Below are positions 7,533 through 13,475 of a DNA stretch of 13,475 nucleotides, piece by piece. The stretch spans positions 1-13,475 of the forward strand of contig CAIVGD010000227.1 in the NCBI GenBank assembly GCA_903905395.1, written 5' to 3'. Position numbers and translations under genes: made by a program. Under the pieces are notes generated by a model. The model saw only the letters and a list, made by a program, of their open reading frames with translations, ran no database searches and had not been told where the DNA came from. Position 1 is the stretch's first letter; each line of letters opens with the position of its first letter. The stretch is from an uncultured Verrucomicrobiota bacterium (GTDB taxonomy: Bacteria > Verrucomicrobiota > Verrucomicrobiia > Methylacidiphilales > Verrucolacustridaceae).

Positions 7533-7559
7533 ACGCAGGCGTTCCCGTTATGACGGGAA
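7521..7559 (-). terminator. Possible terminator for the minus-strand GH57 operon
   Basis: TTCCCGT (7542-7548) and ACGGGAA (7553-7559) form a perfect 7-bp stem with a four-base loop, in the 42-base gap between the convergent lpxD and GH57 genes. Read on the minus strand, a T-rich run (7533 down to 7521) follows about eight bases beyond the stem. That spacing is longer than ideal. A smaller AACG/CGTT stem (7532-7543) abuts the T-run directly and could substitute. On the plus strand there is no downstream T-run, so any effect on lpxD transcripts would need Rho or the stem alone. Confidence 0.4.
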
Positions 7560-7574
7560 TTAGAGACGAAAAAC

Positions 7575-9161
7575 TTATGCGTACACGCGCCAATCGAGAT
7601 CTAGGAAGATCGGGTTGCGCCATTCGCAGTTCCCGAGGAAGGATTCCTCGACTCGGTCGGCCAGAATCTGTTCGTACAGCCGGTTGAAGCGTAGGAGGTG
7701 ATCCTTCGTCCGTTTAACCGCGTAGGGCACCATCGTCCCTGTCTTCATAATGAAGGCCCAATCGCTCGATTGCGCGAGGAGGAGTTCACGGGCGGCTTGG
7801 CGCAAGGCCCGATCACAAAGAGTGTGAGGATTTTTGTTATGGAAGCGGCCGGCCAATTCAATCATTCGCACGGTGGCCATGTGGAGGAGCGGGTAGATCC
7901 ACGAATTGGATCCCTCCAGCCAGACCGACCAGTGACCTTCGTTGCCCCAGGATGAGGCACTAGGCTGGCTGATCTGGTGGGTATCGTGTCGTGTGAGGAA
8001 TTCGGAAGGCGTGATCATCTCGAAGGTCTTCTGGTCGTGTGCCGATTTGCGGAAGAGATAATCCAAGAAGATCGGTCCCTCGTACCACCAGTGACCGTAC
8101 AACTCGGCGTCGTAGGGGCAGAGGACGATCGGTTCGACGCCCATTACACCGCGCAGGTGTTCGACCTGTTTTTCCCGGTTGAACATGAAATTGGCGGCGT
8201 GGCTGGCCGCCCGCTCACGGGCCAGGTGTGGACGGTAGGGTTCCTTGTGCGGAGTCTGACCGGTGATCCTGTAATATTTTAAGCCGGTAAATTTCCTCAG
8301 ACCATTGGGCTGGATGTAGGGGCGGATGTAGTCGTATTCGAGATCGAACCCGCAGTCGCGGTAGAAGTCGCGGTATTCGGGATCGCCGGGATATCCCTCC
8401 TCGGCGCTCCAGACTTGTTTGCTGGATTCGATGTCCCGGGAGAAGGCGGCTGGACCGGCGGGGGTGAAGACTGGGGCAAAAACGCCGTAGGCCGGGCGGG
8501 GTTCGGCATAGAGCAGGCCGTGAGCATCAAGGATGAACCAGCGGATCTCGGCCTCTTGAAGATAGTTTTCCAGGCCAGGGTAGTAGGCGCATTCGGGGAG
8601 CCAGATGCCACGGGGGTCGCGGCCAAAGCAGTTTCGGTAGTCGTTCTTAGCGACCTGAACTTGGGCTCGCACGGCCTGAGGGAACTCGCGCATGAGCGGG
8701 AGAAATCCGTGGGTGGCACCGCAGGTGATGATTTCGAGCACGCCGGCGTCCTGAAATTTGCGGAAGGCTCCGACCAAATCGCGGCGGTACCGGTCGCAGA
8801 AAAGGTGGCGGCAGTGTTGGAGGCGGTCGTGATAAAACTGGGCGAGGTGGTGGAAGGCGGGATCGTGGCGGGTGCGGTCCAGTTCTTTCCCGGCGAGCTC
8901 CAGCTGTTTCTCGAGACCATGGACATAGCGATCTTGGAGGAGGGGATCCCGCATCATCGCGCAGAGCGGCGGGGTCATCGACATGGTGAGCCGGAAATAG
9001 ATCCCGTCCCGGACGAGGCCTTCCATCATATCAAGGAGAGGCAGGTAGGTTTCGGTTATTGCCTCGTAAAACCAATCTTCTTCCAGAAACTCCGGATACT
9101 CAGGATGCCGGACAAAGGGAAGGTGGGCGTGCAAAACCGGAGCGACGTATCCGAGAGCCAT
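7575..9161 (-). CDS. Glycoside hydrolase family 57 1,4-alpha-glucan branching enzyme (DUF1957 C-terminus)
   Basis: Probably makes alpha-1,6 branches in glycogen-like alpha-glucan by cutting and transferring alpha-1,4 chains. The 528 residues match the length of GH57 branching enzymes such as TK1436 of Thermococcus. The family's first motif, HAHLPFVRHPE, is at residues 12-22. GIWLPECAYYPG carries the nucleophile Glu190, and LCPYDAELYGHWW carries the acid/base Asp351. The aromatic SSWGNEGHWSVWL block and the C-terminal helical part (RELLLAQSSDWAF, then RFNRLYEQIL) are typical of DUF1957. No signal peptide, so cytoplasmic. It lies 17 bases after the DUF4912 gene on the same strand, so probably one transcript. 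Its leader is C-rich with no ribosome binding site. GH57 also includes amylases and 4-alpha-glucanotransferases, but motifs and length favour branching. Confidence 0.88.
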   Translation of the reverse strand: MALGYVAPVLHAHLPFVRHPEYPEFLEEDWFYEAITETYLPLLDMMEGLVRDGIYFRLTMSMTPPLCAMMRDPLLQDRYVHGLEKQLELAGKELDRTRHDPAFHHLAQFYHDRLQHCRHLFCDRYRRDLVGAFRKFQDAGVLEIITCGATHGFLPLMREFPQAVRAQVQVAKNDYRNCFGRDPRGIWLPECAYYPGLENYLQEAEIRWFILDAHGLLYAEPRPAYGVFAPVFTPAGPAAFSRDIESSKQVWSAEEGYPGDPEYRDFYRDCGFDLEYDYIRPYIQPNGLRKFTGLKYYRITGQTPHKEPYRPHLARERAASHAANFMFNREKQVEHLRGVMGVEPIVLCPYDAELYGHWWYEGPIFLDYLFRKSAHDQKTFEMITPSEFLTRHDTHQISQPSASSWGNEGHWSVWLEGSNSWIYPLLHMATVRMIELAGRFHNKNPHTLCDRALRQAARELLLAQSSDWAFIMKTGTMVPYAVKRTKDHLLRFNRLYEQILADRVEESFLGNCEWRNPIFLDLDWRVYA

Positions 9162-9178
9162 AGGCGGGGAGGTGGGGG

Positions 9179-10408
9179 TTAGGCCGAGCGGCCAAGAGGT
9201 TCAGGAATGGGGGGTTGGGCGGTGGGGTCGACGCCTGGGGTGCTGGTGCTCAGGCGCAGGAAGGAGAGAAGGGCGGAGCGCTTTTCCTCGCCGTCCGGCG
9301 CGGTGGCTTGGATGGGAATGTGGAACTGTCCATCCGGAAAGGTGAAGTGGTAGGAGAAGGTTCCGTCAGGGCGTAGATTGATCTCGCGACCATCGACGGA
9401 GACCCGCGCGCCGGGAACCGTGCCGCCGTAGAGGATGAGTTCGGCGTTTACGTGCATGGCGAAGGTGCGGTCGCGACCCAACGCGGCGGAGCTCAGACTG
9501 GATGGTGCGCCACTGGAGGAGAGTTCCTCGAGGCGGCGGCGGAGGGTTTCGGTGATTTCGAGGGAACCGACAAGCGTCCGTCGGACCAGATCGCCGCCGA
9601 GGTAATCGAGGATGCGGTCGGCCACGCCGGAAGGGACGACGCGGCGCAGGGCGTAGGCAAAGGGCAGGGGGTATCCTTGGTTCTGGAGACGGGCGAGAGT
9701 TTTGGCGAGCGATTCACCGGGCAGCATCTGTCCCCGTACCAGATCTAGCAGTTGGCGGAAGGAGTAGTGGAAAGGGATGGTAACAAATTCAAGTTCGCGA
9801 TTTTGGGAAGGATCGTCCCGCGGGGTGGAGATTTCGTCGGAAACGGCGAGCGCGTTGAATGAGCCATCGTTGCGGTAGTACCCGAGCTCGGCTTGGAAGG
9901 GGGTGGCAGGACGATGCACTGGGAGATACCACTCGCGGGAACCCGGGAAGACATGGATCTGATGCACCCGTTCCTGCCCAGGGATGAAGACCTGCAGGAA
10001 GATTTGGCCATTGGGCGCCTCTTGCTCCGCGTCCCGCATCTGTTGCCAAGTGAAATCCCAGTAGGCGTAGAGCCAGCGGGGATCGCGGGCGGCGAGGAAA
10101 AGACGGCGGGTGCCGTAGCTCTCCGGGAGCTCGCCGAGTTGATCGAAGGAGGGCAGTTCCGGTTCGTTCGACCCTGGGCTGAATGGTTGGAGGACGAATT
10201 TATGGGCGGAAGGGTCGATGGGCAGGGGCTCCAGACGAAGCTGGGGAGTGGCCGGTTGTTTCCGGGGGGAATCGGACTTGGCGGAGCTCTTTTTGGCTGG
10301 GAAAATCTTGGAGGCAAGAGTCGCGGCGAGTGATGTCTTGGCAGGAGGACTCTTCTTGGCGGTGACGATCGGCTTTTTGGCCGGGCTTTTTTTACCGTTG
10401 GGCTTCAT
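9179..10408 (-). CDS. DUF4912 domain protein with a histone H1-like basic N-terminal tail
   Basis: Function unknown. Three parts can be seen. Residues 1-52 are low complexity and strongly basic, with repeats KKSPAKK, AKKSPPAK, PAKKSSAK and SPRK, like the S/T-P-K-K motifs of histone H1 tails. Residues ~80-210 form the DUF4912 domain: ELPESYGTRRLFLAARDP followed by WLYAYWDFT, then a beta-rich stretch ending near LGYYRNDGSF. After a helical linker, residues ~320-390 resemble an Ig-like beta sandwich (ELILYGGTVPGA, LRPDGTFSYHF, PDGQFHIPIQA), which in other DUF4912 proteins follows the domain. No signal peptide or membrane segment. It is upstream of the GH57 gene and probably co-transcribed, so a role in binding or organising alpha-glucan is a reasonable inference. 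A TATTAT element lies six bases before the ATG and there is no ribosome binding site, hinting at a leaderless message. Confidence 0.82.
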   Translation of the reverse strand: MKPNGKKSPAKKPIVTAKKSPPAKTSLAATLASKIFPAKKSSAKSDSPRKQPATPQLRLEPLPIDPSAHKFVLQPFSPGSNEPELPSFDQLGELPESYGTRRLFLAARDPRWLYAYWDFTWQQMRDAEQEAPNGQIFLQVFIPGQERVHQIHVFPGSREWYLPVHRPATPFQAELGYYRNDGSFNALAVSDEISTPRDDPSQNRELEFVTIPFHYSFRQLLDLVRGQMLPGESLAKTLARLQNQGYPLPFAYALRRVVPSGVADRILDYLGGDLVRRTLVGSLEITETLRRRLEELSSSGAPSSLSSAALGRDRTFAMHVNAELILYGGTVPGARVSVDGREINLRPDGTFSYHFTFPDGQFHIPIQATAPDGEEKRSALLSFLRLSTSTPGVDPTAQPPIPEPLGRSA

Positions 10409-10536
10409 TGTTATATAATATGTTTAAATCAAGATGCGTAAAACAATACTCGGATTATTGCTGATTCTACGGCAAAATCAATTTCATTATTACCGGCATC
10501 AACGGATATATTTAAGAACCTTTTAATCAAAACCTT

Positions 10537-11310
10537 ATGAATACGAAGCGGATCATCCCTTGTCTGGATGTGGATCGGGGTCGGGTAGTGAAAGGAGTGA
10601 AATTCGTCGGAATTCGCGATGCGGGAGATCCGGCGGAGTGCGCCCGCGCCTATAACGAGCAGGGTGCGGACGAGCTGGTCTTCCTCGATATTACCGCATC
10701 GTCGGAAGCCCGGCCCATTCTTCTCGAGGCGGTGCGAAAAACAGCGGAGGAAGTGTTTCTGCCCCTCACTGTGGGCGGAGGGATTCGGTCGGTGGAAAAC
10801 GCCCGCGAACTTCTTCGCGCCGGGGCGGATAAAGTCAGCCTCAATACAGCCGCAGTGGAACGACCGGAATTGATCACCGAGGTGGCGGAGGCTTTTGGGT
10901 GCCAGTGCGTGGTCTTGGCGGTGGATGCGCGGCGCAAACCATCTGGCGGCTGGGAAGTGACGACGCACGGCGGCCGTACGCCCACCGGTCGGGATGCCAT
11001 CGAGTGGGTGCAGGAAGGGACGCGCCGTGGAGCCGGAGAGATTTTACTCACGAGCATGGATGCGGACGGCACGAAGAATGGGTACGATCTCGAACTCACC
11101 CGGGCGGTTAGCACGGCGGTGAGGGTGCCCGTCATCGCCAGCGGGGGAGCTGGAACGAAGGAACACTTTGCCGAGGTGTTGGGCAAGAAAGGCGGAGCGG
11201 ACGCCGCTCTGGCGGCCAGCCTCTTTCATTTTGGCGAGTTGACCGTGCCAGATGTGAAGTGGTATCTGCAGGAGAAGGGGATCGCGGTGCGGCCCCCGAA
11301 TAAACGATGA
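10537..11310 (+). CDS. hisF: Imidazole glycerol phosphate synthase cyclase subunit HisF
   Basis: Fifth stage of histidine synthesis: uses ammonia delivered by HisH to convert PRFAR into imidazole glycerol phosphate and AICAR. It is a (beta-alpha)8 barrel of normal length (257). KRIIPCLDVDRGRVVKG carries catalytic Asp11, and LAVDARR carries catalytic Asp130. Both phosphate-binding regions can be seen (GGGIRS; then SGGAGTKEH). EILLTSMDADGTKNGYD is the usual strand-6/7 loop. The N-terminus aligns with other HisF proteins, so the ATG is well placed, though it has no Shine-Dalgarno motif. No hisH is in the window, so the glutaminase partner must be encoded elsewhere. The last bases overlap the trpE start (ATGA, 11307-11310), showing co-translation with a tryptophan gene. 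Confidence 0.97.
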   Translation: MNTKRIIPCLDVDRGRVVKGVKFVGIRDAGDPAECARAYNEQGADELVFLDITASSEARPILLEAVRKTAEEVFLPLTVGGGIRSVENARELLRAGADKVSLNTAAVERPELITEVAEAFGCQCVVLAVDARRKPSGGWEVTTHGGRTPTGRDAIEWVQEGTRRGAGEILLTSMDADGTKNGYDLELTRAVSTAVRVPVIASGGAGTKEHFAEVLGKKGGADAALAASLFHFGELTVPDVKWYLQEKGIAVRPPNKR

Positions 11311-12812
11311 TTTTTCCCAGCGAAAAAAAATTCCTAGAGCTGGCAGGGAAAGGAAACCTGATTCCGATCAGCCGTGAATTTTTGGCGGATGCGGAAACCC
11401 CAGTCTCCGCGTACATCAAACTTTCCACCCAGTCGGGCGGGGCGGCTTTCCTATTAGAGAGCGCGGAGTCTGCCGGTCGGCTGGGTAGATATTCTTTTGT
11501 GGGGTCGCGTCCGACTGCGGTCATGGAGTTCCGCGGCGGGCGGGTACGGTTGACTAAACTGAATGGGGAAGTGGAGGAGAAGGCTCCGGAAAATCCCGAT
11601 CCGCTTCGGGAAGTGGAGGAGATGTTGGCGGGCATCCGTCCGGTCGCGGCCTGGTCTGGGGAGCCGCCTCCGTTTACCGGGGGGGCGGTGGGATTCCTCG
11701 CCTTCGAGGCGGTGCGCTACTTCGAGCCGACGGTGGGCATGGCGAAGAAGGATGATCTGAGAGTGCCCGACGCCTGCTTCGCGCTCGTGGAGGAGTTTCT
11801 CGTCTTTGATCACGCTCGCCGGACGATGAGTTTGGTCGTGCAGGTGAAGACCGGCGACGATCCATCGGCCGCGTATCGCAAAGGGGTGGAGCGATTGGAG
11901 GCGCTGGCCGGGCGGTTGGCGAAACCAGTAGGCAAACCTCCATCGGAAGTGCCTCAAAAGGCGGAAGGAGATCTGCTGGCGGGGGCTACGCCGAACATGA
12001 CGAAGGCGGAGTATTTGAAAATGGCCGAGGCCATGCAGGAACACATTCGGGCGGGGGATATTTTTCAAGTTGTCCCGTCCCAACGATTCACCGTGCCGTT
12101 CGGGGGGCGTCCGATTGATCTCTATCGGGCGTTGCGGGCGATCAACCCTTCTCCGTACATGTTTTGTCTGGAGATGGCGGGGTTGGCGTTAGTCGGCTCT
12201 TCGCCCGAGACCCACGTGCGCTGTGAGGATGGGAAAGTGGAGATCCGTCCGATCGCCGGGACTCGGCCGCGTGGGGTCACCCCCGCGGAGGACATCCAAC
12301 ACGAGAAGGATATGCGGGCTGATCCGAAGGAAAGGGCGGAGCACATCATGCTGGTGGATTTGGCACGGAACGATCTGGGTCGCGTTTGCGAATATGAGAG
12401 CGTGAAAGTGGTGGAGCTGATGGAGGTGGAACGGTTTTCCCACGTGATGCATCTGGTTTCGCGGGTGGTGGGGAAGTTGCAGCCGGGGCAGGACTCGTTT
12501 CAGGTCATGAGGGCGACTTTTCCGGCGGGAACGGTGAGCGGTTCGCCCAAGGTGCGGGCGATGCAGATTCTCGCGGAGAGCGAGCCGACACGGCGCGGAG
12601 CCTATGCGGGGGCGGCGGGTTATTTCTCCTTCGACGGGAATTTGGATTCCTGCATCTCGATCCGGACGATTCTGCTCAAGGGTGGAAAAGCTTATGTGCA
12701 GGCGGGAGGTGGGTTAGTGGCCGACTCCACGCCGGAGGGCGAATATCAGGAGAGCGTGAACAAGGCGAAGGCCGGATTGGCGGCGGTGGCCGCGGCGCGG
12801 ACGCTGGGATAG
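11307..12812 (+). CDS. trpE: Anthranilate synthase component I
   Basis: First committed step of tryptophan synthesis: with TrpG, converts chorismate and glutamine to anthranilate. The N-terminal region (about 1-190) includes LLESAE (49-54) and GRYSFVGS, the part that forms the tryptophan feedback site in this family. The chorismate-utilising domain (about 230-490) shows GSSPET (297-302), IRPIAGTRPRG, VDLARNDLGR (350-359), TVSGSPK (409-415) and AGGGLVADSTPEGEY. Length (501) is normal. The LLES feedback motif and the trpG gene next door favour TrpE over PabB, which shares the C-terminal domain. It starts inside the hisF stop codon, and trpG begins nine bases after its end. No ribosome binding site is seen, so coupling to hisF is likely. 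Confidence 0.95.
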   Translation: MIFPSEKKFLELAGKGNLIPISREFLADAETPVSAYIKLSTQSGGAAFLLESAESAGRLGRYSFVGSRPTAVMEFRGGRVRLTKLNGEVEEKAPENPDPLREVEEMLAGIRPVAAWSGEPPPFTGGAVGFLAFEAVRYFEPTVGMAKKDDLRVPDACFALVEEFLVFDHARRTMSLVVQVKTGDDPSAAYRKGVERLEALAGRLAKPVGKPPSEVPQKAEGDLLAGATPNMTKAEYLKMAEAMQEHIRAGDIFQVVPSQRFTVPFGGRPIDLYRALRAINPSPYMFCLEMAGLALVGSSPETHVRCEDGKVEIRPIAGTRPRGVTPAEDIQHEKDMRADPKERAEHIMLVDLARNDLGRVCEYESVKVVELMEVERFSHVMHLVSRVVGKLQPGQDSFQVMRATFPAGTVSGSPKVRAMQILAESEPTRRGAYAGAAGYFSFDGNLDSCISIRTILLKGGKAYVQAGGGLVADSTPEGEYQESVNKAKAGLAAVAAARTLG

Positions 12813-12821
12813 GGTTTTCTT

Positions 12822-13385
12822 ATGTTGCTGGTTATCGATAATTACGATTCGTTCACTTACAACCTCGTCCAATATTTTGGCGAGTTGGGTGCGGATCCCG
12901 TGGTGAAGCGGAATGATGCGATCACGCCCGACGAGGTGGAAAAGATGAATCCCTCCAAGATTGTTATCTCGCCGGGGCCGGGGACGCCGGCGGATTCGGG
13001 AGTTTCGATGGAGTTGATCCGGAGGTTTGGGCCGAGGACGCCGATTCTCGGGGTGTGTCTGGGGCATCAGTGCATCGGCCAGGAGTATGGGGGGAAGGTG
13101 GTGCGTGCGGAGCGGTTGATGCACGGGAAGACGTCGCCGATCCGACATGATGGTAAAGGGGTTTTTAAGGGGTTGCCGAATCCGTTTGAAGCGACGCGGT
13201 ACCATTCGCTTTTGGTGGAGAAAAGTTCGGTGCCGAAGTGTCTGGAGATCACAGCCGATACGGCTGAGGGGGAGATCATGGGGTTACGGCATCGGGAGTT
13301 TCCGGTGCATGGGGTGCAGTTTCATCCGGAATCGATCTTGAGCAAAGAGGGGAAAGATCTGCTGGCGAATTTTTTAAGAATCTGA
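12822..13385 (+). CDS. trpG: Anthranilate synthase component II, glutamine amidotransferase
   Basis: Class I glutamine amidotransferase that makes ammonia from glutamine for TrpE. The 187 residues are normal for a stand-alone TrpG. The opening LLVIDNYDSFTYNLVQYF is characteristic of TrpG/PabA. KIVISPGPGTP forms the oxyanion-hole region. The catalytic triad is Cys79 in GVCLGHQ, with His168 and Glu170 in GVQFHPESIL. Separated from trpE by nine bases, with no clear ribosome binding site. In many bacteria one protein serves both anthranilate and aminodeoxychorismate synthases, so it may also act as PabA; the sequence alone cannot separate these. No trpD start is seen in the remaining 90 bases. 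Confidence 0.94.
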   Translation: MLLVIDNYDSFTYNLVQYFGELGADPVVKRNDAITPDEVEKMNPSKIVISPGPGTPADSGVSMELIRRFGPRTPILGVCLGHQCIGQEYGGKVVRAERLMHGKTSPIRHDGKGVFKGLPNPFEATRYHSLLVEKSSVPKCLEITADTAEGEIMGLRHREFPVHGVQFHPESILSKEGKDLLANFLRI

Positions 13386-13475
13386 AGGGAGGGCGGCCGC
13401 CGCCGGGAGGAGATAGGAGAGGGGAATGGCAAAGCCAGTTTAAGATTAAGTTGAAGTTGAAGTCAGAAGAGCTGA

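Noticed and set aside
9162..9178. GGGGAGGTG as a ribosome binding site
   Set aside because: It lies on the plus strand, whereas the adjacent genes are on the minus strand, and no plus-strand gene starts after it.
8415..9182. Long plus-strand open frame (255 codons) opposite the GH57 gene
   Set aside because: It is the complement of a gene with clear GH57 motifs and catalytic residues. Its own translation shows no family features and ends in low-complexity Gly/Arg.
10420..10464. A 14-codon ORF as a histidine or tryptophan attenuation leader
   Set aside because: It contains no His or Trp codon, has no ribosome binding site, and no terminator/antiterminator stem pair was seen before hisF.
13386..13475. 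Start of a further trp gene, or a terminator, after trpG
   Set aside because: The only ATG behind a purine-rich site (about 13426) is followed by TAA after five codons. The GC-rich palindrome GGCGGCCGCC has no T-run after it. The short AAGTTGA-type repeats near the end are too small to interpret.

Overview
The window looks like ordinary housekeeping chromosome from a Gram-negative bacterium with an outer membrane. It carries BamA, a Skp-type chaperone and LpxD, so the organism makes lipid A-type lipopolysaccharide. The plus strand is G-rich and start codons include GTG. Many genes lack a Shine-Dalgarno motif, several proteins have Lys/Ala-rich tails, and a GH57 branching enzyme is paired with a DUF4912 protein. 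Together these suggest the PVC superphylum, most likely Verrucomicrobiota. That assignment is inference from gene content and style, not from a database match.

Layout. Positions 1-210 hold the broken 3' part of a LysE/RhtB-family exporter, which had not been expected from the gene layout. A good sigma70-type promoter (131-159) lies inside this remnant and drives the first operon. Positions 188-2926 are that translation/replication operon: rplY (L25/TL5), pth, rpsF (S6), ssb and rplI (L9); rpsR (S18), often found between ssb and rplI, is absent. Positions 3017-7532 are an outer-membrane biogenesis cluster: bamA with five POTRA domains, a Skp/OmpH periplasmic chaperone, and lpxD. Positions 7575-10408, on the minus strand, are a two-gene unit: a DUF4912 protein with an H1-like basic tail, followed by a GH57/DUF1957 1,4-alpha-glucan branching enzyme. 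The lpxD and GH57 genes converge on a small hairpin at 7542-7559. Positions 10537-13385 on the plus strand are hisF, trpE and trpG; hisF and trpE overlap by 4 bp, coupling histidine and tryptophan synthesis. The last 90 bases show no gene.

How the genes work together. The first block supplies ribosomal proteins, the factor that recycles peptidyl-tRNA and the ssDNA-binding protein. The second supplies beta-barrel assembly, escort of barrel precursors through the periplasm, and the third acylation step of lipid A. The minus-strand pair probably acts on storage alpha-glucan, with the DUF4912 protein in an unknown accessory role. The last block combines the cyclase half of IGP synthase with both subunits of anthranilate synthase.

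I found no mobile element, CRISPR array, tRNA or rRNA. The least understood unit is the DUF4912-GH57 pair. Other points worth checking are the LysE remnant that seems to have become a promoter, the split in Shine-Dalgarno use between operons, and a non-standard residue in the Pth active-site region.
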